Shown here: piece by piece, positions 39,114-49,152 of the stretch
How positions within the stretch are numbered: position 1 is the first letter of the stretch
Layout: the number at the start of each line of letters is the position of its first letter
Assembly (NCBI GenBank): GCA_900321275.1
Contig: ONVI01000024.1
Coordinates: 1-54,775 of the forward strand
DNA from: an uncultured Eubacteriales bacterium
GTDB taxonomy: Bacteria; Bacillota; Clostridia; Oscillospirales; Oscillospiraceae
Direction of reading: 5' to 3'
DNA: 54,775 bases
Translations under genes and position numbers: made by a program
Notes under the pieces: model-generated
Database searches by the model: none
What the model was told of the DNA's origin: nothing
Seen by the model: the letters and a program-made list of their open reading frames with translations, nothing else

Positions 39114-40187
39114 ATGAAAAAGACACTTTCCGTTTTTCTGCTTCTTTGCATGATGCTCAGCTTCTGTGCCGTTCCCGCCCTGGCAGAGGCGCCCGCGGGC
39201 AGTCCTGCGGCCGAAACGGAACAGGCGGAAGCTCCCGCCCCCGCGCCTGCCGAGGCGGAAGAGTCCGCAGCCGGCAAGCCCGTGCTCGGCGTCACTGTCT
39301 ATGAGGGCGAGAGTGCCGGTGTTCTCGTTGTCGGTGTAAAGCCTGACAGCCCCGCCGCCAAGGCCGGCTTCCGTGCGGGCGATATTATCGTCAGCATGAA
39401 CGACGACTTTGCCGTTGATTCCGACACCCTCATGGCCGCGGCTGCGCTTCTCGAACAGGGTGCGCCGGTTCAATTCAGCTTTCTGCGCAAGGGCAGCCTC
39501 TGCGGCGTGACCGTACTCCCGGGCGAAGCTGCCGAACTCGGGCTGATGATTCAGGAGGGCAGCGCTCCCCTCGGCGTATCCGTGATGGACGTTGCTCCCG
39601 GCGGCGCCGCGGACAATGCCGGGATTTTCCCGGATGACGTGATCGTCGGCTTCGACGGCAAGGCGATTGTCTTCGTGGACGATCTTGTTTCGGCCATTCA
39701 AAACTGCGCCCCGGGGGACGCGGTTGAGATCGAGCTTTTGCGCGACGGCGGCAGATTCACGGCGATCGCCGTTCTGGACGAGGCCGCGCCCGAGAAGCCT
39801 GCCGAGCCTGAGGCCGCAGCAGCCGACGGCACCGCACCCGCGCTGAGCGTCAGCGAGCTGCCCCACAGCATCGAGGTGGGTGAGGGCGCAAACGGCGCGC
39901 TGCTGACCGTCGCCGCGCGCGGCGCACTGGACAAGGATGCGTCCTTTATCTGGTACAAGATGGGCAAGGACGGCATCTCCTACCCCATCGACAGCTTCTT
40001 CGTGCCGCAGCCTGAGCTGCTCGGCCTGTATGTGCACAACGCCTTCAGCGCGGAGGAGGATCTCTACACCTCCACCCTGTACGCGATGGACATCACGACC
40101 GCGGCTTCGGGTACCTACTTCTGCCGCGTGCTGGACGTGGACGGCGCGGAGCTCGATTCCACCGCCGCTGTCATCACAGTGAAGTAA
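39114..40187 (+). CDS. Secreted protein with two PDZ domains and an Ig-like C-terminal domain
   Basis: 357 residues: a signal peptide (about 1-25, cut near ALAEA), an Ala/Pro/Glu-rich linker, two PDZ domains (about 55-130 with SPAAKAGFRAGDIIVSMND, and about 140-215 with GGAADNAGIFPDDVIVGFDG), another linker, and an Ig-like fold (about 245-357) ending ASGTYFCRVLDVDGAELDS, the classic Y-x-C strand. There is no protease domain, unlike HtrA or SpoIVB. AAGGAG precedes the ATG. It is probably an extracellular adaptor or peptide binder; the partner is unknown. Own promoter and terminator. Confidence 0.85.
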   Translation: MKKTLSVFLLLCMMLSFCAVPALAEAPAGSPAAETEQAEAPAPAPAEAEESAAGKPVLGVTVYEGESAGVLVVGVKPDSPAAKAGFRAGDIIVSMNDDFAVDSDTLMAAAALLEQGAPVQFSFLRKGSLCGVTVLPGEAAELGLMIQEGSAPLGVSVMDVAPGGAADNAGIFPDDVIVGFDGKAIVFVDDLVSAIQNCAPGDAVEIELLRDGGRFTAIAVLDEAAPEKPAEPEAAAADGTAPALSVSELPHSIEVGEGANGALLTVAARGALDKDASFIWYKMGKDGISYPIDSFFVPQPELLGLYVHNAFSAEEDLYTSTLYAMDITTAASGTYFCRVLDVDGAELDSTAAVITVK

Positions 40188-40204
40188 AAACAAATTGAAT
40201 TTTT

Positions 40205-40245
40205 CACCGGGGCCGTGATCCACTGATTGACGGCTCCGGTGTTTT
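40205..40245 (+). terminator. Terminator of the PDZ protein gene
   Basis: CACCGG...GGCCGT pairs with ACGGCT...CCGGTG (40205-40241), followed by TTTT. Confidence 0.85.
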
Positions 40246-40255
40246 ACTATATAAT
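40227..40255 (+). promoter_or_regulatory. Promoter of the lipid kinase gene
   Basis: TTGACG (40227-40232), 17 bp, TATAAT (40250-40255), with the -35 set inside the preceding terminator stem. Confidence 0.8.
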
Positions 40256-40309
40256 GAAATTTACAAACCGTATTTACAGGATTACCATACGTTAAAACGA
40301 GGTTTCGAT

Positions 40310-41200
40310 ATGCTTAAAAGGCTCATGCTGATCGTCAATCCCATGGCGGGACGAGGCGCGTACAAAACCAATTTCGGCGAGGCGATGCAGACCCTCTGCC
40401 GCGGCGGTTATGCCGTGACGCTTTTTTTCACCGCCCGGCGCGGGGACTCCACCCGCTTCGCCGCCGAGTACGCCGCGGATTATGACGTTGTCGCCTGCGT
40501 CGGAGGGGACGGGACGCTCAGCGAGGTGCTGGCCGGCCTTATGCAGCTGGACAATCCCCCGCCCGTGGGCTACTTTCCCATGGGCACCGCCAACGACGTG
40601 GCCACCACTCTTGGCCTGCCGAAGAACGATACCGTCGCGTCGGCCCGGCGCATCGTCAACGGCAGTCCCCACCCCTTCGACGTGGGCACCTTCGGGGAAA
40701 AGGACTACTTTGCCTATATTGCGGCCTTCGGCGCCTTTACGGAGGTCAGCTACGCCACGCCCCAGGACCAGAAGAAGATGCTGGGGCACCTGGCCTACGT
40801 CCTGCAGGGTATGCAGCAGCTGCCGAAGATCGAGCCGATCCATGCCGTCGTCGAGTACGATGAAGGGCGCATGGAGGGCAGCTTTCTCTACGGCAGCGTT
40901 TCAAACTCCACCTCCGTTGCCGGGATCGTCCGCCTGCCGGATACCATGGTCAGCCTCGGCGACGGGATGAGCGAGCTGGTGCTGGTGCGCGACCCCGGCA
41001 ACGTCGCCGCCTTCGCCGAGCTTGTCACCGCCGTCCTTTCCGAGAGCTTTGACAGCGAAAAGCTTGTGATCCTGCACACAAAGAAGGCGCGCTTCCGCTT
41101 CGATACCCCCGTCGCCTGGACACGGGACGGCGAGGAGGGCGGCGCCTATACCGACATTGAGATCCGCAACATCCACAGTCCCGTGAAGCTGATCTTTTAA
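40310..41200 (+). CDS. Diacylglycerol/lipid kinase family protein
   Basis: YegS/DgkB-type lipid kinase with the DAGK catalytic domain; phosphorylates diacylglycerol or a related lipid and recycles membrane lipid. 296 residues: LIVNPMAGRG, the nucleotide-binding VACVGGDGTLSEV and PMGTANDVATTLG in the N-terminal half, and a beta-sandwich C-terminal half (VGTFGEKDYFAYIAAFGAF). GAGG lies before the ATG. It may be cotranscribed with the kinase gene that follows across a family A repeat. The exact lipid is uncertain. Confidence 0.9.
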   Translation: MLKRLMLIVNPMAGRGAYKTNFGEAMQTLCRGGYAVTLFFTARRGDSTRFAAEYAADYDVVACVGGDGTLSEVLAGLMQLDNPPPVGYFPMGTANDVATTLGLPKNDTVASARRIVNGSPHPFDVGTFGEKDYFAYIAAFGAFTEVSYATPQDQKKMLGHLAYVLQGMQQLPKIEPIHAVVEYDEGRMEGSFLYGSVSNSTSVAGIVRLPDTMVSLGDGMSELVLVRDPGNVAAFAELVTAVLSESFDSEKLVILHTKKARFRFDTPVAWTRDGEEGGAYTDIEIRNIHSPVKLIF

Positions 41201-41310
41201 ACTCCCTCTCTGAGGGAGTTTTCTGACACGCGGGAAGCGCGTGACGAAGAAAGCCGTGCTGACCGCGAAGCGGTGGAAGGAGTCCGCAAACTCCCGCAGC
41301 CTGGGAGCCG
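41201..41310. repeat. Repeat family A, copy 6
   Basis: ACTCCCTC/GAGGGAGT, GACACGCGGGAAGCGCGTGAC, GACCGCGAAGCGGTGG and AGGAGTCCGC, between the lipid kinase and histidine kinase genes. Strand order is reversed relative to copies 2-5. Confidence 0.85.
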
Positions 41311-41334
41311 CGATATACGATAGGAGGACCGCTT

Positions 41335-44139
41335 ATGTTTTTGGAAAAAATGAATCTGCGCGCACGGGCGATCCTGCTGGTATCCGTTTTCCTGCTTGTG
41401 ACGAATATCGCGCTGGGCATGGCGCTGGCACAGCAGTCGCGCCGCGCCATGAAGACGCAGATCAATGAGCGCATGCTCGATATCGTCAACACGGCCGCCG
41501 CCATGCTGGACGGGGATGTGCTGGACAGGCTCCGGGCGAAGGACAGGGATACGCCGGAATATCACGCGGTCTACGACACGCTGATCCACTTCCGGGACAA
41601 CATCAAGCTGGACTATATCTACTATGTCCGCGGCGAGGGGGACGGCAGCTTTACCTTCGGCATCGACACGGATTCCGTCTCACCGGCGGCCTTCGGCGAT
41701 CCCTTTCCGTATACGGAAGCGCTCGAACTTGCGAGCAGGGGGACCCCCGCCGTGGACGACCGCCCCTATGAGGACAAATGGGGCGTCTTCTACAGCGCCT
41801 ACAGCCCGGTCTTTACCCATGACGGCAGGGTGGCCGCAGTGGTCACGGCCGACTTCAGCGTCGACTGGTACGACCACCAGGTCAACCAGGCCCAGCGGAC
41901 CATTCTGATCGCCTGCGCCCTGTTTTTGGCCGTGGGCATCGGCATCACCGTTCTGCTGACCGGCCAGTACAGCCGCCGGATGGAGATCGTCAAGCGCAAC
42001 CTCCGGGAGCTGACGGGGGATCTGGAATCCCTGACGGGCTCGTTTACCGTGGAATCCGGGGCCATGCACCCCTCCGACACGGACAGCGAGAGCATGCAGG
42101 CCCTCAGCAACCACGTCTCCGAGCTGCGGGACAGCCTGCGTGAGTACATCAACCATGAGAAAACCCAGGCCAACAGCATGATCACCGCCATGGCCTCGGA
42201 CTATCGCTGTGTCTACTACATCAATCTCGACGAGAACGACGGCGTCTGCTACCGCAACGATCCCGAGGATCATGAGCAGACCAGGGCGGGCATCCACTTC
42301 CCGTATCTCGAGCGCTTTACCTGGTATGCCGATCACAGCGTCACGGAGATGTACCGGGACGGTTTCATGAGATTCATCGACCCGGACAATATCCGCACGC
42401 GCCTTATTACCGAACCCATCATCGCCTACCGTTACCTGGCGCGGCGCAACGGGCGCGAGTATTATGAAATGGTCCGCGCCGCGGGCGTCAGAAGGGCGGA
42501 AGAACGCGACGCGGAGATGCGCGAGACCATGGCCAAGAACGAGGCGCTGGCCGAGGCGCTGGCCGTCGCCGAGGAGGCCAACAAGGCCAAGACCGCCTTC
42601 CTCTCCAGCATGAGCCATGAGATCCGCACCCCCATGAACGCCATCATCGGTCTGGACACCCTGGCCCTGCATGACGACACCATCTCGCCCCAGACACGGG
42701 ATTATCTTGAAAAGATCGGCGGCAGCGCAAAGCATCTGCTCGCCCTCATCAACGATATTCTGGACATGAGCCGCATCGAGTCCGGCCGCCTCGTGCTGCG
42801 CAAGGAGGAGTTCTCCTTCAGCGCCATCCTCGAGCAGATCAACACCATGGTCATGTCCCAGTGCTCCGACAAGGGGCTCAATTACGAGTGCCGTATCCTG
42901 AGCAAGGTCGACGACTACTACATCGGCGACGACATGAAGCTCAAGGAGGTGCTCATCAACATTCTCTCCAACGCCGTCAAGTTTACCGAGCCCGGCGGCA
43001 GCGTCACCATGACCATTGAGCGCGTCGCCGTCTTTGACGAGCAGTCCACCCTGCGCTTTTGCATCAAGGACACCGGCGTCGGCATGGACAAGGAGTTCAT
43101 CCCGAAGATCTTCGAGGCCTTCTCCCAGGAGGACAGCACCACCAAAAACAAATACGGCAGCACGGGTCTCGGCATGGCCATCACCAGGAACATCGTGGAG
43201 ATGATGAACGGCTCGATTCATGTGGAGTCCGAGAAGGGCGTCGGCACGGAGTTCACCGTTGTGGTCACGCTGCACAACACCCACCACCGGGGGCCGGACG
43301 CGGCGGAGGGCGTCGACCTCACCCGTATGCGCGTGCTGGTGGTGGACGATGAGGAGATTCCCGCGGAGCATGCGCGCATGGTGCTGGACGAGGCGGGCAT
43401 CCGCGCGGACGTCTGCATGAGCGGCGAGGAGGCCCTGCGCATGCTGGAGGTGCAGAATCTCAAGCAGGAGCCGTACAATCTCGTGCTGCTCGACCGGAAC
43501 ATGCCGGGCATGAACGGTGTGGAGACGGCAAAGGAGATCCGCGCCCACTACGACAACGAGACCACCGTCATCATCCTGACGGCCTACAACTGGGACGACG
43601 TGGTGGAGGAGGCCACCGCCGCCGGCGTGGACGGTTTTCTGGCAAAGCCGCTCTTCGCCTCCAACGTCATCGCCGAGTTTGAGCGCATCGCGCGCCACAA
43701 CAACATAAACCTCTTCCAGGAGAAGCAGAAGGCGGAGCTTGCGGGAAGGCGGGTGCTGCTGGCGGAGGATATGGAGATCAACGCCGAGATCATGATCGAC
43801 ATCCTCGACATGGAGGAGGTCACCGCCGAACACGCCGAAAACGGCAGGATCGCCGTGGAGATGTTCGAGAAGTCCGAGGTCGGCGCCTATGACGCGATCC
43901 TGATGGATATCCGCATGCCCGAGATGGACGGTCTCGAGGCCGCGGCCGCGATCCGCGCGCTGAACCGGGCCGACGCGAAGAAGATCCCCATCATCGCCCT
44001 GACCGCCAACGCCTTCGATGAGGACGTGCAGCGCTCCCTCCAGGCGGGCATGAACGCCCACCTCACCAAGCCCGTGGAGCCAGACCACCTCTACCAGACC
44101 CTGGGAGAGCTCATCTGGGAGCGGGAGAACGAGAAGTAA
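41335..44139 (+). CDS. Hybrid sensor histidine kinase with two receiver domains
   Basis: Membrane sensor of a phosphorelay. 934 residues: TM1 (about 8-29), an extracellular sensor of about 155 residues resembling a single Cache-like domain ([33 protein letters not shown]), TM2 (about 189-210), a linker, a PAS-like region (about 285-390), a coiled coil, HisKA with His428 ([14 protein letters not shown]), HATPase_c (about 530-655, [11 protein letters not shown] and [11 protein letters not shown]), receiver 1 (Asp720 in LLDRNMPG) and receiver 2 (Asp858 in LMDIRMPE). There is no HPt or output domain, so a separate HPt protein or response regulator is expected elsewhere. AGGAGG lies 7 nt before the ATG. 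Confidence 0.95.
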   Translation: MFLEKMNLRARAILLVSVFLLVTNIALGMALAQQSRRAMKTQINERMLDIVNTAAAMLDGDVLDRLRAKDRDTPEYHAVYDTLIHFRDNIKLDYIYYVRGEGDGSFTFGIDTDSVSPAAFGDPFPYTEALELASRGTPAVDDRPYEDKWGVFYSAYSPVFTHDGRVAAVVTADFSVDWYDHQVNQAQRTILIACALFLAVGIGITVLLTGQYSRRMEIVKRNLRELTGDLESLTGSFTVESGAMHPSDTDSESMQALSNHVSELRDSLREYINHEKTQANSMITAMASDYRCVYYINLDENDGVCYRNDPEDHEQTRAGIHFPYLERFTWYADHSVTEMYRDGFMRFIDPDNIRTRLITEPIIAYRYLARRNGREYYEMVRAAGVRRAEERDAEMRETMAKNEALAEALAVAEEANKAKTAFLSSMSHEIRTPMNAIIGLDTLALHDDTISPQTRDYLEKIGGSAKHLLALINDILDMSRIESGRLVLRKEEFSFSAILEQINTMVMSQCSDKGLNYECRILSKVDDYYIGDDMKLKEVLINILSNAVKFTEPGGSVTMTIERVAVFDEQSTLRFCIKDTGVGMDKEFIPKIFEAFSQEDSTTKNKYGSTGLGMAITRNIVEMMNGSIHVESEKGVGTEFTVVVTLHNTHHRGPDAAEGVDLTRMRVLVVDDEEIPAEHARMVLDEAGIRADVCMSGEEALRMLEVQNLKQEPYNLVLLDRNMPGMNGVETAKEIRAHYDNETTVIILTAYNWDDVVEEATAAGVDGFLAKPLFASNVIAEFERIARHNNINLFQEKQKAELAGRRVLLAEDMEINAEIMIDILDMEEVTAEHAENGRIAVEMFEKSEVGAYDAILMDIRMPEMDGLEAAAAIRALNRADAKKIPIIALTANAFDEDVQRSLQAGMNAHLTKPVEPDHLYQTLGELIWERENEK

Positions 44140-44148
44140 ACTTTCTCC

Positions 44149-44176
44149 TTGCAATCTGCGGAAAAGTATATATAAT
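44149..44176 (+). promoter_or_regulatory. Possible asnS promoter
   Basis: TTGCAA (44149-44154), 16 bp, TATAAT (44171-44176). The predicted start lies inside the left arm of the kinase terminator, so transcripts starting here would not rebuild the stem. Confidence 0.6.
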
Positions 44177-44212
44177 ATTAAAACGTCGATTTGATCGGCG
44201 TTTTAATGTTTT
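44177..44212 (+). terminator. Histidine kinase terminator
   Basis: ATTAAAACG (44177-44185) with inner CGAT pairs with ATCG and CGTTTTAAT (44199-44207), followed by GTTTTTAA. Confidence 0.85.
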
Positions 44213-44260
44213 TAATACAATTTTTTATACGCGCTCTCGCGCGGTGAAAGGAAGATTCCC

Positions 44261-45655
<1,395 letters not shown>

Positions 45656-45684
45656 TAAAGGTTTTAAAGGATACAGCATCGCAG

Positions 45685-45710
45685 TACCATGTTTCTTATA
45701 AAACATGGTA
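45685..45710. terminator. Hairpin after asnS
   Basis: TACCATGTTT (45685-45694) pairs with AAACATGGTA (45701-45710) 30 bp after the asnS stop. No T run follows, so termination is uncertain; it may be part of the adjacent element. Confidence 0.5.
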
Positions 45711-45715
45711 TCACC

Positions 45716-45861
45716 GTAGGGGAGGGGCTTGCCCCTCCCGGCAGAGAAAAACACAAAAATTTATATAACGTACGGCGAATCCGGACGAAGCACCGAGATC
45801 GCCGTACGTTTTCTGCGTTTTGCTTGCCGTACCGCGCGGGAGGGGCAAGCCCCTCCCCTAC
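45716..45861. repeat. MITE-like element with 24-bp perfect terminal inverted repeats
   Basis: GTAGGGGAGGGGCTTGCCCC(TCCC) at 45716-45739 is matched by its exact reverse complement at 45838-45861. Each arm is itself nearly palindromic. Between them lies AACGTACGGCGA/TCGCCGTACGTT (45767-45810). The element is 146 bp long, non-coding, and sits 160 bp upstream of dnaA. The rest of this 365-bp gap is the hairpin at 45685 and repeat B3. Confidence 0.85.
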
Positions 45862-45872
45862 GATTTTATACT

Positions 45873-45964
45873 AGTCTTCCATAAAACGCTTTAAAAAGCG
45901 TTTTATCGCACCGGAGGTGCGGGAAGACTGTATGAGACGTGTTTTGCGCCTTTCGGCGCAAAAC
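45873..45964 (+). repeat. Structured repeat family B, copy B3
   Basis: AGTCTTCC/GGAAGACT outer helix (45873-45880, 45922-45929), ATAAAACGCT/AGCGTTTTAT, CGCACC/GGTGCG (45907-45921), the linker GTATGAGACGT, and GTTTTGCGCC/GGCGCAAAAC (45941-45964). It ends 57 bp before the dnaA start and is probably within or next to the dnaA promoter region. Confidence 0.87.
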
Positions 45965-46020
45965 TATTGAGGTTACAAGAGGTTTTCAACAGAGCAGCTT
46001 TCTGAGGGGTGGTTAAGATC

Positions 46021-47301
46021 ATGAATTCCGTCAAGGATATATGGCAGAAGGTGCTGGACATACTGGCGCAGCAGCTCACGCCGACGGCGATGGAGACCTG
46101 GTTTTTCGACTGCGTGCCCGTGGAGCTGGACGACTGCCGCCTGGTACTCAGCACCACCAGCGAATTTAAACAGGAGATCATTCAGAAGCGCTTCAGTGAC
46201 CGGATCAAAGCCGCGCTTTTTGATCTCTTCGCCACGGATTTTGAGGTGCTGGTTCTGACCGAGGAGGATATCCTCAACGATCCCCCCCAGAGAGACGGGC
46301 CCAACTCCCTGCCTGAGATGGCGGGTTACACCTTCGACCACTTCATCGTCGGCAACTCCAACCGCTTCGCCCATGCCGCCGCCGTCGCCGTGTCGGAAAA
46401 TCCCGGCAAGACCTACAACCCCCTTTTCATTTACGGCAACTCCGGCCTCGGCAAGACGCACCTGCTTCTGGCCATCGGCAACGCCATCCATCAGCGCGCG
46501 CCGAAGAAAAGCATCGCCTACATCAAGGGCGACGATTTTACCAACCAACTCGTGCGGGCCATCAAAAACGGCACCACCGAGGATTTTCATAACCGCTACC
46601 GCAGCGTCGAGCTCCTTCTGGTGGACGATATCCAGTTCATCGCCGGCAAGCAGCAGACCCAGAACGAGTTCTTCCATACCTTCAACAGCATCTACGAGGC
46701 CGGCAATCAGATCGTTATCACCTCCGACCGGCCGCCGCTGGAGATGGCCACCCTCGACGACCGCCTGCGCACCCGCTTTGAGTGGGGCCTGATGGCGGAT
46801 ATCCAGCCGCCCGATCTCGAAACGCGCATGGCCATCACGCGCAACAAGGCCGCCCAGCTCGGCCTCATGCTCTCGGACGACGCGGTCTTTTACATCTCCG
46901 ACAACATCACCGACAACATCAGGCGTCTCGAGGGCGTGATCAAAAAGCTCACCTCCGTCAAGCGCGCCATCAAAGACGTGATGAAGGAGGGCATCTTCAC
47001 CCCCACGCCCTCGATCATCATCCGCGAAACCGCCCGCTACTTCCAGATTGACGAATCGGAGCTTCGGGGACAGAGCCGCTCGAAGAACACCGCCATGGCG
47101 CGGCAGATCTCCATGTACCTCATCCGCACGCTCACCGACCTCTCCCTCCAGTCCATCGGCGAACTGTACGAGGGCCGCAACCACGCCACGGTTTTAAGCT
47201 CCATCCGCAAGGTGGAGAACCTTCTCCGAGACGACCGCAAAACCGCCACCATCGTCCGCGACATCACCTCCAACATCAACTCCAGCGACAAAGGAATGTA
47301 A
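46021..47301 (+). CDS. dnaA: Chromosomal replication initiator DnaA
   Basis: AAA+ ATPase that binds DnaA boxes, opens the origin and recruits the helicase. 426 residues: domain I (about 1-75, LDILAQQLTPTAMETWFFD), a short linker, the AAA+ domain (about 100-320: GNSGLGKTHLL Walker A, LLVDDIQFIAGK Walker B, DDRLRTRFEWGL sensor/arginine-finger region) and the domain IV helix-turn-helix (YEGRNHATVLSSIRKVE) that reads DnaA boxes. Domain II is short. The ATG at 46021 has GAGGGG 11 nt upstream; GTG at 46009 overlaps that site and is less likely. Confidence 0.97.
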   Translation: MNSVKDIWQKVLDILAQQLTPTAMETWFFDCVPVELDDCRLVLSTTSEFKQEIIQKRFSDRIKAALFDLFATDFEVLVLTEEDILNDPPQRDGPNSLPEMAGYTFDHFIVGNSNRFAHAAAVAVSENPGKTYNPLFIYGNSGLGKTHLLLAIGNAIHQRAPKKSIAYIKGDDFTNQLVRAIKNGTTEDFHNRYRSVELLLVDDIQFIAGKQQTQNEFFHTFNSIYEAGNQIVITSDRPPLEMATLDDRLRTRFEWGLMADIQPPDLETRMAITRNKAAQLGLMLSDDAVFYISDNITDNIRRLEGVIKKLTSVKRAIKDVMKEGIFTPTPSIIIRETARYFQIDESELRGQSRSKNTAMARQISMYLIRTLTDLSLQSIGELYEGRNHATVLSSIRKVENLLRDDRKTATIVRDITSNINSSDKGM

Positions 47302-47640
47302 GTTTCCCTTCCGCCTGTCATTCCGAGGCGCCTTCGCCTCAGAATCCCGTCGAGTTTCGCACTTTTCCGACAGCTCCTTCTCGCCGCAAAGGCATGAAAA
47401 AAGCGGGACGGTTTTCAACATTTTTCCTGTGGAAAATAAAAAAGACGATTGTTGAAAAAGAAAACGGGTCAGGGCCTGTGGAAAGCCGCTTTTTTGTCCA
47501 CAATTTTCTCAACAGCAAAAATCCCCGCGCCGCAAGGCTTTGAGGCGCTTTTCCACAAAAATTTTGCCTACTACTGATTTTACTAAAAATATATTCTTTC
47601 TCTCTTTCTGAGAGAGAGATTTTTCGGAGGTCAGACAACC
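47302..47640. other. oriC: oriC: DnaA boxes, DnaA-trio and unwinding region
   Basis: No gene lies in this 339-bp gap. DnaA-box-like 9-mers (consensus TTATCCACA) occur at 47428-47436 and 47477-47485 (minus strand), 47494-47502 (TTGTCCACA) and 47549-47557 (TTTTCCACA); related TTTTCAACA sites lie at 47412-47420 and 47450-47458 (minus). The last box is followed by GCC, then TACTACTGA (47569-47577), a DnaA-trio-like run, and AT-rich TTTTACTAAAAATATATTC, the likely unwinding site. This matches the Bacillus basal unwinding layout. Confidence 0.88.
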
Positions 47641-48750
47641 ATGAAATTCAGCTGCGAAAAATATCTTCTTCAGGCGGCCTGCAGCATCGCCTCCCGCGCC
47701 GCCGCTTCCAAGAGTCCCATCCCCGCGCTGGAGGGTTTGCAGATCAGCTGCGAGGATAAGCTGACCATCAAAGGCTACGATCTCAAGAAGGCCATCGTAA
47801 CCTCTTTGGAAGCCGACATCGTCCAGCGCGGCACCGTCGTGGTCGGGGCAAGGCTCTTCGGCGAGATGATCCGCCGCCTGCCGGACGGGATCGTCACGGT
47901 TTCCTCCGACGAAAAGGACAACATCTCCGTCAAATGCGGGAAGAGCCAGTTCAACATCCTCGGCATCAGCGCGGAGGATTATCCCGAACTGCCCCGCTTC
48001 GACACGCTCAACTCCATGCGCCTGCCCCAGCATGTGCTCAAGGATATGATCAACAAGACCATCTTCGCCGTCTCCACGGATGAGGTGCGCCCCATTTACA
48101 CCGGCACCCTCTTCGAGGTGGAGGAGCAGCGCCTGACCCTCGTCTCCGTTGACGGCTACAGGCTTGCGAGAAGGACCGAGAAGCTGGAAAACTCCCGGCT
48201 TGAAAGCTGCACGTTTGTCGTCCCCGGCAGCGCCCTGAGCGACGTGGAGAAAATCTGCACCGATGAGGAGGAGGGCTGGGTTTCCATCAGCGTAGGCCAG
48301 AAGCACATCTCCTTCGAGATCGGCGACACCGTGGTCATCACGCGCAGACTGGAGGGCGAGTTCCTCAATTACCGCCGCTCCATCCCCGACAGCTTCAAAT
48401 ACGAGATCAAGGTCGACCGCGCGGAGTTCATGGCGTCCATCGACCGCGTGTCCCTCATCGTCAGCGAGAAAAATTCCAGCCCCGTGCGCATGACCGTCGG
48501 CGACGGCACCATCGACTGCCTGTGCGTGACCCCCATCGGCCGGGCGGAGGACGTCTGCACCTGCGAGGGCAACGGCGAGGGCTTGCTCATCGGCTTCAAC
48601 GACCGCTATATGAAGGACGCCCTCAAGGCCGCCGGAAAGGACGAGCTGAAGCTCTGCGTCAATACGGCCTCCTCTCCCTGCATCATCAAGGCCGCCGACG
48701 GCAGCGAGGACTTTACCTATATGGTGCTGCCGGTGCGGCTGCACGCGTAA
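47641..48750 (+). CDS. dnaN: DNA polymerase III beta sliding clamp
   Basis: Ring-shaped processivity clamp. 369 residues in three similar domains of about 120: MKFSCEKYLLQAACSIASRA start, ALEGLQISCEDKLTIKGYDL, FNILGISAEDYPELP, FAVSTDEVRPIYTGTLFEVE, LTLVSVDGYRLARR, and the closing YMVLPVRL with the conserved M-P-x-R/L end. GGAGG lies upstream of the ATG. It follows oriC directly. Confidence 0.97.
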   Translation: MKFSCEKYLLQAACSIASRAAASKSPIPALEGLQISCEDKLTIKGYDLKKAIVTSLEADIVQRGTVVVGARLFGEMIRRLPDGIVTVSSDEKDNISVKCGKSQFNILGISAEDYPELPRFDTLNSMRLPQHVLKDMINKTIFAVSTDEVRPIYTGTLFEVEEQRLTLVSVDGYRLARRTEKLENSRLESCTFVVPGSALSDVEKICTDEEEGWVSISVGQKHISFEIGDTVVITRRLEGEFLNYRRSIPDSFKYEIKVDRAEFMASIDRVSLIVSEKNSSPVRMTVGDGTIDCLCVTPIGRAEDVCTCEGNGEGLLIGFNDRYMKDALKAAGKDELKLCVNTASSPCIIKAADGSEDFTYMVLPVRLHA

Positions 48751-48751
48751 T

Positions 48752-48922
48752 AGCCTCCCGCAGCCGCGCAGCTTTTCGGGCAGGCTCTGATGCCTGCACG
48801 GAAACGGTAAATGCGGCAAGGCGGGCAATGGGGACCGCTTCAGCGGTGGAGGGAGTTTCGATGCTCCCTCAGTCATGGCCTCGCGTGAGATCGGCCATGC
48901 CAGCTCCCTCAGAGAGGGAGCT
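48752..48922. repeat. Repeat family A, copy 7
   Basis: GGACCGCTTCAGCGGTGGAG hairpin, GCTCCCTCAGTCATGGCC paired with GGCCATGCCAGCTCCCTC around TCGCGTGAGATC, and CTCCCTC/GAGGGAG. It ends just before the rlbA ribosome site. Confidence 0.85.
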
Positions 48923-48939
48923 TATAAGGAAGGAATTGT

Positions 48940-49152
48940 ATGGAACAAATCGCAATCAAGACCGACTTCATCAAGCTTGACGCCCTTTTGAAATTCGCCG
49001 CCCTGGTCGGGACCGGGGGCGAGGCCAAGCAGGTCATTCAGGACGGGCTGGTCGGCGTCAACGGCGAGACCTGCACCATGCGCGGCAGGAAGCTCTATCC
49101 CGGGGACAGGATCGACTTTCAGGGCTTCACGCTGGAAGTGACAAAGGCATGA
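48940..49152 (+). CDS. rlbA: S4 domain protein RlbA (YaaA)
   Basis: Small RNA-binding protein always found between dnaN and recF in Firmicutes; likely binds ribosomal RNA. 70 residues, nearly all S4 domain: IKLDALLKFAALVGTGGEAKQVIQDG, VGVNGETCTMRGRKLYPGD and FQGFTLEV. AAGGAAGG lies 8 nt before the ATG. It overlaps recF by 4 bp (ATGA). Confidence 0.93.
   Translation: MEQIAIKTDFIKLDALLKFAALVGTGGEAKQVIQDGLVGVNGETCTMRGRKLYPGDRIDFQGFTLEVTKA

Noticed and set aside
41680-44154. 824-codon open frame on the minus strand
   Set aside because: It is antisense to the histidine kinase gene, whose domains are unmistakable; the long frame results from GC-rich codon bias and its product has no recognisable domain.
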